64,000 bases of DNA from Callaeas wilsoni (lineage: Eukaryota > Chordata > Aves > Passeriformes > Callaeidae). The notes beneath the pieces were generated by a model that had not been told where the DNA came from, made no database searches, and saw only the letters and a list, made by a program, of their open reading frames with translations. The stretch spans positions 186,001 to 250,000 of the forward strand of contig VWPU01003067.1 in NCBI GenBank assembly GCA_013398955.1, read 5' to 3'. This document shows, in pieces, positions 38,641 through 50,800 of the stretch. Each line of letters starts with the position of its first letter. The stretch's first letter is position 1. The translations under genes were made by a program, and so were the position numbers.

Positions 38641-39276
38641 ATGTAAGCATTCCTACATTGTTAGAATGTCCTTTTACCTCTTCCTCCATTAAATTGTACC
38701 AAAAGTTGAGAAGTACAATCATTCACAACTGATCAATTTCCATGCCAATTCCTGAAAGCTTAGACATAATTCCTTCTCTCAGCTGCTATTTCCCTTGTGC
38801 TATTTAGAGAAACAGAAAAAAAAAACAACAAAACCAACCCATTAATGACTCTCCTTCCTGGCTCATAGTTCCTTCCTTTCTTTCTGCCTTTTCTGAGAAA
38901 TTGTATTCTGTGTGATCGTCTTGAAAATGAGACACTCGGTCATTCCATAATTTATTTATCAAATCATATGCAGACTTACTTAGATTAATAGATATTAATG
39001 TTCCCCAGACTGCCACTTGTTATGGTCTTCCACAGTATAGCCACATGGTTCTGAAGTTTTACCTACACTCTTCCATTTTCCCATTCAAATCTGGATTGTA
39101 TTCATAGTCTAATATCTTTTCATTAAAGGAATCCAGGAATCCCTTTCAGTGGGTCAATATGAAAAGAATTTCTAGAAAGTATGTACTCAAAATAAAGGAG
39201 TAAGCTAGTGAGTATTATACATTTAGTATAATAAATCCCCGCAACTTAATTCAGCAGCCTCTTTGGTAAAATTACA
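38641..39276. other. Unique noncoding DNA between two CR1 copies
   Basis: No gene or repeat is recognised apart from a short A-rich string near 38814-38833. Confidence 0.6.
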
Positions 39277-39427
39277 TGACCCACCTCTGGAAGTGTTCAA
39301 GGCCAGGTTGGATGGTGCTTTGATCAACCTGATCTAGCAAAAGGTGCCCCTGGGCATGGCACAGGGGTTGGAACTAGATGTTCTTTAAGGTCCCTTCCAA
39401 CCCAAACCATTCTATGATTTTATGATT
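39277..39427 (+). mobile_element. CR1 LINE 3' end, strongly 5' truncated
   Basis: About 150 bases match the very end of a common avian CR1: ctggaagtgttcaaggccag, gttggatggtgctttgatca, gggcatggcacaggggttgg, then ccttccaacccaaaccattc. It ends with two tail units (tctatgattttatgatt). The tail is well preserved. No ORF2 domain is left. Confidence 0.96.
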
Positions 39428-40840
39428 GTGCCTCCTTGCAAAACCTTCACATTCCTTCAGTGAAATAATACATGCATATGACTAATGGAAGCAGCTACAT
39501 TGCAGAATACTTGCAGTGTTGAGGATATAGAACAGATTTTTATGTGTTGAGGACAAAATTTGTCACTCACATTTTAGATTTCCAGTGTCTGACATGAAAC
39601 CAGAAAAAAGTCGCCACAACTTACTTGCAACATGTTTGTGGATAACATGAAAAACGCACAGACCTCACAGGGTAAGGGAACTGCCACATTCCACCACGAC
39701 CCGGTTTGGAAGGAAAGCAGTGCTATGCAGAGAATGCTGAAATTGGACGTTTGCTACCTTGTTGCTTTATAGTCATTAAAAGTCCCCACGGACCTTCAGA
39801 AACCTTTTCTCCCATTCTCTGTGTTTTTAAGCATAGATGTTAATAAACTTCATAATGTAGAAGATGGTGAAAGCACAAGTCTCTCTGTTCTCACATTATT
39901 AAAATTGTGTTTTAAATTCCCATTCTGGTAACTTCTGTGGACCTTTTCCCATATGTTTTACATGTGGTACTAACACGGGCAGGAAAAAGAACTTTCCAAC
40001 AAGTTTAGTTGGTGACCTTGGATGACACTTTACATTACATAAAGTGTGAAAACAGACCTAGTTAATTACTTAAAACATTTTTTTTCCTTGATTAAACATT
40101 TCATGGATACATGACTTTAATTTTCATTGTAACTTGGGCTTCTGAATGGAAAAGTCAGTTTTGAAAAAGAGCTTAGATGCCTGACTAGGATATCTTTTGA
40201 TCATCCTTTGTTAGCTTTAGCATAAAAAAAATTGAAGCACACATTCCTGTAATATTTCATCAGGTTCTGACTAACAGAGAATCAGAAGTGTTCTAAAACG
40301 TAGAATTACAAACAGGCATAAACTCTGAGACATTTTTGTGGTTTCAGAGAAAACTGACTTAAGTACATACGTCTGGAAAGTCCCACCAAGAAGCCACTTC
40401 TGTATTTTCAGGAAATTAAGCAAAAAGGCCTACTGCAATTTTTCTATTGTCATTTGTTTATTTATTTTAAGCCACATAATAAGCAGAAATTTGTGATCAT
40501 AGGTGCAGTATTTAGACCAAAAAGAAATTTTTTGAAGATAAAAGACTTGTTTATGTAAACAGCTGTTCTCTAAAATTTTGAGACCAATTCTAATGGCCTT
40601 ATATTCTGTAGGACTGTGAATAGTGGGAGGGTTCAAAGCTTTGTAGCTGTGGAACCAAGTCACGATCACAGTAATTCTCTTAAGTACTTTGTTTTTACTT
40701 CCTTTTTCTGGAATGACCCACAGAGACTACTTGACAGATGAAAAGTAGTAGGATATGCCAGAAGATGCCTCTGAAAACTCTTGATAAAAAGGGTGACTGG
40801 AAGAGTAGTATCCTGAATTATATCCTGAATTGCTACCCTT
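39428..40840. other. Unique AT-rich noncoding DNA
   Basis: No gene or dated transposon was recognised. Confidence 0.6.
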
Positions 40841-41295
40841 GAGCACAAGAACAGCTATCCTAGATCTGAAGGACCCTGTAGCCCCATATCCTGTCCCCAG
40901 CACTGGTCAAGAGCAGGGACCTGCAGAAGAGTATAAAAACAGGAAAACTATATTGTCAACATTCCCTGGTATTTGGAAGATTCCAAAAAACAGCAGTTTG
41001 GAATTCAGAAATTTCTTTATGTAGGAGCCTTGGGTTTGTCTAACCCCATATTCTATCTCCAGCAATATCCGTAACTAGATGCTTAGAACCCAGTAAAAGT
41101 GGATCAAACATACACTTTCCCTGTCTCTTGATTCTTTCTGATTTGAAGATTTCCTAATCCTGATACCATTTGTGCAGTAATCCCGCCTCGTTAGACAACC
41201 TCTCCCTGAAATGCCGTAAATTGCCAAAATCCACAACGTCCTTTGGTAACAAGTTTCACAGGCCTACTATCCCTTCCACTTTGAATTTTACTGCC
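40841..41295. repeat. Old CR1/L3-like interspersed repeat, two partial units
   Basis: The first unit (about 40841-41025) has acaagaacagctatcct, ccccatatcctgtccccagc and gcagaagagtataaaaacag. The second (about 41026-41295) has ccccatattctatctccagc, actagatgcttagaacccag, ctctccctgaaatgc and tccacaacgtcctttggtaa. I recall both as pieces of a repeat abundant in turtles and crocodilians (cagtatcctgtctcc..cagtggcca..agatgctt). Divergence is high, so the insertions probably predate modern birds. The family name is not certain. Confidence 0.5.
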
Positions 41296-42746
41296 AATAG
41301 CTTAATTCAATGGTCACTACTTGCAGCTGATAGAGACTGCAAGAATCTGGTCCATGTTAATAAATGTTGGAAGGATTAAAATGACAGTCAGTGGGATTCT
41401 GATGTAGCTCAGAATCACATTTCCTTTTTTCAAAAAGCAAATGTCTTCATCATGCCTACTCTCTGCATTCACAGAAAGGAAAGTCTCTTTCCTTTCTTTA
41501 GGAAAGTTTTCCAGATCAAAGGCTTTTCCAATTCTCTCAGAGTTTCTGGATTTCAGCAGCACTTTCTGTCTAAAGCCCATGGCAATCCAGAAGCCAGGCA
41601 GAAGGCACTTGAATGATTTCAAGCATGAGTAATGAATCTTCTTCCGATCCTGAGAAAACAGATAAGGAAACTTGGAAACAAGACTTTTTGTAATACAGGT
41701 ATTAGACAGTTAGAGACTCGCAGCTGCCAAACTGAAGCCTGATCATTCAGGATACTTGACTGTCCCAGCTGACCTCTCAGCAATATTGCAAGGCTGTGAG
41801 GCTCAGAGTGAGACCTAAGCTGCACAATTAGTGATCACGATGAAGGGATCAAGTTGAAGCTTAAACATAATGTATCTGTTTCATATCATTGCTATGCAAT
41901 CTTTGCACCTTTGTGCTGAGAAAAAAGGTGAGTTCTGCAGGACTAACAGAAAATGGAAGGAAACAAGAATATTTTTCATACTGTCATAGTAAGTACTGTA
42001 GTTCTGTCATAATTTCTGCCACTGGAAGAGTGATGAGCTCACATAATTCATACAATCACAGCAAATGCACATTATGGAATGTCTAGTAGCAGTTAAAGAC
42101 ACCATTCCTTTGTTCAGCTGCCTCTTTGGTGTTGCAAAAGCATCTGTCTTCTGATAATGCAGGGTGCCTTTTCATATTAATACCTTACACTTTGCTTTTG
42201 TTGTCTATTTTTAGGACAAAGTCCCCAGTGTCTTACCTTACTAAAGGTAAAATGTTGTGTAGAGTAGGCATTTTTGTAAGGGTTTAATTCTGAAAAATGT
42301 AAGCAGTGATGTGAATCTACAGAAGAACCATCCTGTCATCCTCTATCCTGCTACTCCCACATACAGCACAGCGCTGTGTGCAGTGTCACGGCCTTACCTC
42401 GCGTAAGCCTCCGAGCTGACAAGACATGACAGCTGAGCTTGCACACGCCACCATGCTTTAGTGAAATACTAGGGTTTGTTATGCATAGTGACATGCTGAT
42501 AAACTCTTAATTAGCTGCTGTTTATGAGTGTCTGCTTTTACTGTAGATCCTAATTCATTTGCCTCTGCCTATACTATGTCTCTATATGACAAATATGTAA
42601 TATTTGTATTGCAGCTGGTATCCTCTCGTGAGTGCCTATACAAAGGATGATTAGCTGTAAGGCCTTCTGTGAGACATTTTATTTGGAAAACTACTTAAAA
42701 ATATATTGGGTTGCACCAGACAGCTGCCTAAATTCTGGAATGAATG

Positions 42747-42812
42747 TCCGCTAACCATTTATATGCCAAGATTTTCATATCTGCTAACCATTTATAAGCC
42801 AAGATTGTCATT
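42747..42812. repeat. 33-base tandem duplication
   Basis: The unit starting tccgctaaccatttatatgc at 42747 is repeated from 42780 (tctgctaaccatttataagc) with about four differences. The period is a multiple of three, so an overlapping unrecognised frame carries an 11-residue repeat, but there is no sign that it is translated. Confidence 0.85.
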
Positions 42813-44320
42813 CAAAGTTACTTGTAACTGTATCCACTATGAGCAAAAAAACTATTTGACAAGTAACATTTTTCTGCCTCCCAGTTGCCTTGGTACTCAA
42901 CATCATACCAGCACAGGACAAGGGTGTCATTATACTTTCTCTCATGTTACCAATCTCTGTGGTCTACTGTGTTGTCGCCCGAAATTTCAAATGTCTGTTT
43001 CTAATTGAATGCTTCCTTCTGTGACAATAAAGGTGATTCATATATAATGTACTAAACATTATATAGTGTTTTTCAGAACACACTAGGCACTTTTGCTTTA
43101 ATGCCACTCAGTACTATTCTATAATTATACCCGTTTTTCTCAAAAGGGGGTTAAAAAAGACAGTACTTTTCTGAGGACTGCAAATAATATGATCTCCAAA
43201 GAGATCTATGTGAAAAAGCTATAAAGATATAAACTTTTTCTCTTTGCAGTGGAATCAGTGAAAGCATTTCTGACACAACTCCTTTTGTGACAGTATGTAA
43301 TATTCTGTGGAGTCTTCCCTCTTTCAAAGACACGTGACGTTCTTTTAGAACATGTTCTACAGTAGAGATACTGAATAAAATTAGGCTGTACTTAGAAGCA
43401 GATACCCGTTATAGGCTGTCTTTGAGCAGCGATGAGCACAGTTGGAATCTGTGCTTCTGTTGGAGTCCCTTGTCACTCTCACAATAAAAACATGACTGTG
43501 TTGAGTGTTGTGACCTCGACTCTTATTTATACTGCTTTTTAAAATTATTTACACCTGTATTTAGATCTCTATTTTAAACTGCTCTGTATTAGGTCATAAT
43601 TTATGTGTCCCCACCCTGTCTTTTAATTTGCATCTCAATCATAGTAATGCTTGCAAAAAAGAGAACCCTGTAGAGAGAAAGAGGGCAGAAACAGCACAGA
43701 CTGTTTCACTAGAACAAAAGAATTTTTCCTTCTTCAGATACCAAGAGGCTTTATCTGTGAACCTGATGGGTGACCTTATCTCTAAAAATTCACAAACACG
43801 CTGAAGTCCTGATTCCCTGCCACTTTAGGTTTAGCAAAGTAGAAAGAGTTACAAAATGATCCTTGTGGCTTGCTACTTAATTTATCTATCCAGCGATTCC
43901 TCTCAGAACTTGAAAGGACGGGTAAAAATAATATTCAGCCCACCTTGCCACTCACCTATATTGCCCTTTTTTACTTCTCTGAGCTTTTGCTTGTCTGATG
44001 GACATAAGAATGACAGCAGAACTTCCTTAGTTTGGCTGCCAAATCCTCTTTTCTTGTGGGACTTGGGAGACCTGCTAGTAAAGGTACCTTCTGCATATTC
44101 AAATCTGAAGGTCATTGTCTGGCTTTGTGCTACTAATGTAGGAAGCTCAGTGCTGATAATACAGGATCTCTTCTTTGAAGCTTTAACCCCAAAAGACACC
44201 ATTTCCATTTGGCAGTAATTTCTGATTCACATGTTCACTTCAGTCAGGCTTCCTCTTTTGAGAACTGGAGGAAACTAGATTTGTCATTTGAAATGTCAGC
44301 AGTTTTTACATAGCAAAAAG

Positions 44321-44338
44321 AAAAAAAAAAAAAAAAAA
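44321..44338 (+). repeat. A18 homopolymer
   Basis: Eighteen adenines preceded by caaaaag. No retroposed sequence is recognised upstream. Confidence 0.9.
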
Positions 44339-46029
44339 GGATGGGAAATAAAGCCAGTAATTTGTACTTCTATCATAACACTGGCAAGACCTCTGAAAAC
44401 AGGAACAAGAACAGGTCTTGGAATATTTTAAGTGTGGTGCCAAATTAGTTCCAACCTGTATCTATTAAAAAGTAGAAGTCAGCAGGAACATAAAACACTG
44501 TGGATTTATGTTCCTTAGTCTCTTCCCAATGTCATATTACTCTCGCTATACAGTTGGCTTTACAAGCTCTAGCAAAGGACTGGCATCACCACGCGCTATG
44601 GAAAGCCCTGTGGACACATGTAGAGCAAAGGAATGTCTTCTCCTTAAACAGCAATCTTACTTATTTCTCTCAGTGTGAGATTGGAAATGGTAACATACTC
44701 ACCACTGTTAAAACACACTTTAAAAATAAACAAAATTCAACACAGAATTGTCTTTTATAAACTATTTTACAAACAACCTAAGGGCATTATTATCATGTGG
44801 ACAGAAAATCAGTTTTTGTCAGAACAAAGTTAATTACAAAATCTAAAGCAATATTTGCATATTCAAAAGCACAACCACATAATGGCAATGCAAAGAGCTT
44901 CTGTGCAGGACAGTTTCTGATGTATTATCCATTAAAATGGGATCATTTGGCCTATTTTCAGAAAATCTACCTTGAATCAGGTCAGCAGTCTGATGACTTC
45001 ACCCATTACAGTCACATTTTAGTGCATTCACCACAAGAGACTGAACACGAGACAGACAGACGTGAAACTGAAGAATCAATAAAAATAAAATATGTGGAAA
45101 ATGTACTCTGAGAGCATCGCTCAAAAACCCAAGGTGAATGAAATATTTGTAGATACAGGAGTGCCACGTTTTTGACACAGGATGACAGATGGGTAAAGGT
45201 GTGAATCACAAGCATTTACTGAACAGAGAATTAATCTCAATATTACAAGCAAATTTGTGCTGCAGAGGAAAGTCTGAGAGAGACCATATGGCTTTAAGTT
45301 AGGAAAATAACAGGTTTGCTGCCTGTAAAAAAAAAACTCTCTTACTGAGGTATGTGGTTTTGATGGCAGATTTAGCAAGTGATTGGCACAATATAATAGA
45401 GTGTAATTTTAAGAACCACAGAATTATCCTACACTGGTGGTACATGCCTTTATTGTATGGGCTGAAGTCTCAGCCTGGCTCTAAATATTTGTGTCTATCT
45501 CTTTTTTTATATTCATTATTCTTTTTTTTCCCAAAAGACCTTTTGTTTTAAGCAATATGTAATATATCATTCAATCTATCCACTGAATTTAGCTTTACTT
45601 ATGTGGGAGAGAGACTCTAAAAGCAATTCATTTCTGCTTGGAAATGTGAACAGTTAACAGGAAAATTCTGTTAGTTTTGCAATTAATTTCTTTTTGTGGA
45701 TGTATAAGTCAAAATTTGAAAAAAATCATGTTTGACAAATTTTGTCCAGTTTTGCAGATGAGATTACATTCTTCCACAACACTCAAAAAAAAAAAAAAGG
45801 CTGAGGAAAATCACTTTTGTGCTTATTCTAAATATGTACGGTGTATTAGAGGAAAAAATATCTAACTGTATCCCGCTAAGTATTCCTGGATACTGGGGGT
45901 GACCTCTGTCAAACAGGAAACGCATGGCAGGGGACAGAACACGATGGAGCGGCTTCCAGAAGTCACACCTCAGCTGCACAAAAGAATTTATGCTGTGTTC
46001 TGACTAGAGAACCAGCAGACAACAAGTGC

Positions 46030-46310
46030 TCTTAGTCCTGTCCACGGAGAACACCCACACTGCTCCCTTCTGCACTGACGGCACCCGAAAGCCCACGGAG
46101 TGCCGGTTGCAGAGGTGCTCGTGTGCAGCTGGCCGGGAGGGCAGCCCTCGGCAGCAGAGCGGGTGGCAGAGGGGAGGAAGGAGAGCAGCCAGCGTGCGGA
46201 GCTCCCCTCCCGCAGCGCTGCCCTCCGCGGGCTGCCACGCTTCCTGCCCAGCGAGGAACCCTCCCTCCCAGCCAGCCCTGCTCTGGCAACAGACCTGAGC
46301 AAATTACATG
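46030..46310. other. CpG-island-like GC-rich segment
   Basis: By eye about two thirds G+C with more than a dozen CpGs (gccggttg, ctggccggga, agcgtgcgga, cgcagcgctg, ctccgcgggc), standing abruptly in AT-rich DNA. It resembles an unmethylated CpG island and therefore a promoter or first exon. Long frames are open on both strands and in several phases (71-104 codons), as usual for GC-rich DNA, so no coding direction can be chosen. No TATA box, initiator or convincing donor site was picked out. It could also be a GC-rich insertion I do not recognise. Confidence 0.5.
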
Positions 46311-47077
46311 CGTGAAGTCCACTTTAATCACAACCCTTGCAGCCACAGAGGCATAATTTGTGATGCATCTTCTCAGTAATTCACCCGAAGGCAGACCAAC
46401 CAGCTGAGGAAATGAACAACAGTAATTCCCCCCAGAACATTTGCATCCTCTTCCCAGTACTTCCTCATGTTCCTCATTGCGTCTTTCTCAATATAGAACT
46501 TCAAATATATGCATGCATAATTCAAGTCTGTATAATACAGCTTCTTCTGTGATTTTTCCTATCCTTTTTCAGTTTTAGCATGAGTCTTTCCATATTTTTC
46601 AAATGTGGGACTAGAAAATAATAACAACAAAAAATAAATCTGAAGTGCTTCCTAGCAATTTTTGCATTTCCATGATGACCTTCAGTTTTCTGTGCAGCTC
46701 TGAAGAACCTTTATCTAGTTTCTCAAAATCTCTTTGACCACTTCTATAAATCTAGTCAGGGTACCAATTCGAGCGCATAACAGCAGCCCTAAATGCCCCT
46801 AAATTACCTTCAGAAAATACCTGAGATGCCTCTTTTCCATTTACATGCCTGATTAAGTGCTTATTTGCTATGCAGAGAAAAGCTCTTGCTTTGAAAGTTC
46901 TGTTTACTTAACAATTATCTTTTTGAACTAGAGCAGCGCTAGAGGTTTCTACTCTGGTATTTCCAAATCCCTTCTTGGCATGGTTAATCAATCCAAAAGC
47001 CTTTTTCTTGTTTAAATAGAAGACTGGATTTATGAAGGCCACAAATCAAGTTTCTTTACTTGATGTTATAGTTTGAG
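46311..47077. other. Unique noncoding DNA
   Basis: No gene or clear repeat was recognised downstream of the CpG-rich segment. Confidence 0.55.
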
Positions 47078-47120
47078 TAGTCTCTGAATTTCTCATCTGT
47101 AATATGAAGACACTGACCTA
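47078..47120 (+). repeat. Possible MIR-like fragment
   Basis: tctctgaatttctcatctgt followed by aatatgaagacac resembles the 3' core of MIR (ctcagtttctcatctgtaaaatgagga). It is short and diverged. Confidence 0.3.
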
Positions 47121-47816
47121 CAGGCCAACTTAGCAGCTCTGCACTACTCCAGTGAGACAAAACAGTTTTAACTGCTGATAGGCTTTATAGAAAGATAATT
47201 ATTTTCTCTTTCCTTCTGTAGCTTCAGTGGCTACAGAATGTTTGGCTTTCCCTTCTCCAAAGGCTTACCCTGAACAGCTCTTTGGGAGAAAGCGGATGTA
47301 TTCCTGTCAGATTCATCTTCGCCTGAAATGTGGAGTTTAAGCAGTGGTCCTTGAACTTCTCTGAATGAGAAGCTTTTTCTTTGTTCACTCTTTGTTCTTT
47401 TTCAGTATCAGTTCACTTAAAGGAGAACACAACCTGTCACCTTCCGGTGGGGCTGGATGTTATTTTAGCCCCCAAATTCAGTAAACACAAAGACTTTTGT
47501 TAGCTATGTTCACATCCCTTTTAAGATAGGCTCTCTTCTTTGTGATTTCATGAAGCATGCTTCAGTACTAGCCAATACATAACACAAAATATGTATATTT
47601 TCATTCTTCCAAGAATAGCCTAGTATTAAATAACCATAAATCAGTTGGAGACTGATCCCAGCTGAAATCACAACTCAAAATTCCAAAACTCAGAGCAGAG
47701 CCCAACGTTTGAATCTCTTCTGTCCAAAATTATATAAATCCTTCATGAATGTGGCTAAAGTACCACAACATAGACAGCTTCAATTGTTTTCTGTCTCTGC
47801 TTAGCTGTTTTCATGG

Positions 47817-47892
47817 CCTCAGTCTTGTCACTTTATCTTTCTCACACTCAATTTTTCCAGCTGTAAAATGGTGTTAAACCGAACTTCTTTAT
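47817..47892 (+). repeat. Possible MIR-like fragment
   Basis: The order cctcagtcttgtcacttta, then ctcaatttttccagctgtaa, then aatggtgttaa parallels the MIR SINE core (tgtcacttaacct..ctcagtttccccatctgtaaaatgggg). It fits better than the copies at 3.9 and 47.1 kb but is still diverged. Confidence 0.4.
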
Positions 47893-50800
47893 AAAGTATA
47901 ATAAGAAAAACTGGGGAAATGTTTCTGTAGCCCTGGAGTTTTATTATCGCGATTGTGATCAGAACTCTAAAGATTGCACTGAATATAAGCCAAAGATTTA
48001 TGTGCCATTCATCGCAGGTACTAAACCAAAACATTTTTGTGGATATCAAAAGTGACTGGTCTGCAGTTGTTGCCCTCCAAGTAATTATACATTTGTGGGT
48101 GACAGACATAGTCAGTAAGTGATGTACAGCACAGAGTATCTACCTGAGGACTTCCAGTAAAATGGATACCCTTGTACACCTTTAGTCTGTGATCTGCCAT
48201 ATGAATGGAAAGTCAGAGGATTTAAAAGGTTTCCACATTTGGTATGCATGTTGGTAGTATTAGGACTGGAATTTGTTAAGGAAAGCATTATTTAACCAAA
48301 AAGTACCTCCACTTTTAAAAGACAAAATGCAGTTCTGGCAGGCGCTTCTCAGTACAGGACAGCAGTGGATCTTTTACTGCTTCGCACATGCAGGTCATTG
48401 CCAATTATGTAAATAGGGTAGATAGGAAACTAGAGAATCTTAGATTGGGCAGTGCTGTTTCCTAGGATAAATAATTCAGCAAATATAGAAGTAATCAACC
48501 TTGGAAAGTCAGGTTTACTTTAAGAGAAAATACCACTTTTGCAGTAAACTAAGTTACCCAGTCCTTGCATCATCTTGCCTTACAAATTGGCCACATACTC
48601 ATGCTGACCTAAATTACTGGTTTGTAATTGGACACAACCTTTGAAAAGTTTCTCATTTGGAACTGAACTTTTTATGACCTGTATAGAAAGCTGCTATTTG
48701 AGGAAAAAAAAAAACCACCATAATTTGAGCTGATGAGTTTTGCTCCTAGGGAGACAACAATTGATTTAGGAATTTAATTTACACAGACATCATTCCAAAA
48801 AGCATTTTACAAATACGACAACCATAGAATGCTTTTCTGCAACTAAAGAGGTAAATCTGACCCTCAAAAAACATTTAAAGCAATTTCTGAACTTTTTCTT
48901 TTGGCTTTCCTGTCCTTTCATGCTTTCATGCATGAGATGCAAAGCATGTCCTTCACCTGGGATTTCTATGCAAATGTTAGGTCACCAGCCTAACTGCTGA
49001 AACTAGTTGGTTGTCCCAATGATAAATTAGTGATTTGCTAAATAAAAACATTCTGTGCTGCAGATTTATTTGCCAGTGGTGGGCTTATGTATGTGGACAA
49101 CAAATCTGAACGTATGGTTTTTGTCGTAGCCAAACAAACTTGAATTTGAACATGTCCAGTTTATAAACTGCAAGCTAGACCCAGACAAGCTGACTACAGG
49201 TAATATTTAGTTTTTGCCTACAAAGCAGAGGTGCAATGGATCAGAGCTACTTCACTTGCAACTTTTCTTCAGAATGCTTTCTCAGGATGCTGCAGACAGT
49301 TGTTAAGATCAAAAATCTGCTCAGCAAATTAAGTGTGACTCATGTAAGCAGTAGTTTGCCGAATCATCCATTTTCACAGTTGAAGGGCTTCACTCATTCT
49401 TCTTGCATAGCAATTGCACAAATGCAGCCTAAACTGGGTATAAAATGCTCCTAAATGTGGAGATGTTACTTTATACTCTCTGCACTGAGTTAGTTCCAGT
49501 ACAAATATTACCCACTGTAAAGAGCAATGGCAAACAGAATTTGAAGAAGAAAAGCCAGGGCACGTAATATTCTGGTTATATGACATGCTCTATGGAATAA
49601 AATGTATAAATTCACACACACAAAAAAGGGAGTTATACTGTTATTTATTTTGCAGTTTAGTTATTTATCATGTTGCTTTGGGCCAAAGATTCTATTATTA
49701 GGGTTTAGAAATAATCTTACGTATATGAATAAAAAGAAAAGGAACTTATTTCAAATCAGCTTGTTTTGAAAAAAATTTGAACATGTTCACTTCATTAATT
49801 TTTTGTTAGTAGCATAATATCTGAGTTGTAAGTGCTTCTGGTACTGAGTACATAAATCTTAACTTGTGTTAAGGAACTTAGTTCCTTATTTTTAATTTAC
49901 TTATAAAATAGGAAGAATTGAATCATGTTTTGCAGTATCAAAGGTTCTTCATAAAAGTTTCATTATTGAAAGTAACTTCTATCTCCACTATGCCTTTTGC
50001 ATAAAACCCCTAAGGGACTGTACAAATATTCTAAACTAAATCTTACAACCCTAGCATGAAATACTGATAATAATATGGGCTCAGGAGTACAGAAAGAGCA
50101 CTATAAGAGATTAGGTTCACTGCTCATCATGATCAAAACAGCCAGGACTGAGAAGAAAATAATTTGAAGAGTACCTTGCATCTGAAAGTCAGCAAGAAAA
50201 ACACCAAGGAAGGTGCTGAGACCAGATTGGCTGGATTCAAACTTCCAGTCTTTTCAGACTTGTAACTCCGTTCATCTCTGGAATAATTTTCAGTACTGGA
50301 AATCTTTTGTCATAAATGTATGTTTTACGTTTGTCTATTTAAGTAGTATTAATAGCAAGAGGGGTATGTATTATTATTACCTTCACATGAAAAACACCAG
50401 TTTCTGAGCACCAAGGATACCCAAAAGTCCGTGAGCTCAGACCTGACGAAAGTTGGGTTACTGGACAAAAACTAACCTGTACTGAGTTACAGCACCATGG
50501 ATGTCCATAGGTTACTGTGATTAAAGCACTACCAAAACTTAGCTTGGTTCTCTGACTTTTGTTGGGGAAAATTACTGTTTCAACTTTTCACTTAGAACTA
50601 AGCCTGTAACCAGCAGCAGCTTCTGTAGGATGCATTCCTTGAACACTTTAAAATAATGTTAAGTGCCAACACAAAAGCAACTTGATGCTCCTCTTTAGGA
50701 AAGAAGAATGACTACGGTGGAGACTCTGACACACATCAGAGTAAGAAAAACTTTTCTCTCTGAACCTCTTTTCTTGAGGTGCAATGTGATTGCAAAGCTC

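Larger units (their letters stand above)
41296..46029. other. Unique noncoding DNA
   Basis: No gene is recognised. The longest frame (43856-44218, +, 120 codons) overlaps a minus-strand frame of 101 codons and has no known domain. The stretch 42360-42660 has a CpG-bearing segment, a short palindrome (acaaata/tatttgt, 42589-42607) and TTAATTAG- and octamer-like words; it might be conserved regulatory DNA. Confidence 0.5.

Noticed and set aside
43856..44218. 120-codon plus-strand frame with an antisense 101-codon frame
   Set aside because: No recognisable domain and both strands open together; treated as chance.
45988..46356. Five overlapping frames of 71-104 codons on both strands
   Set aside because: GC-rich DNA has few stop codons; no frame stands out and no domain is recognised.
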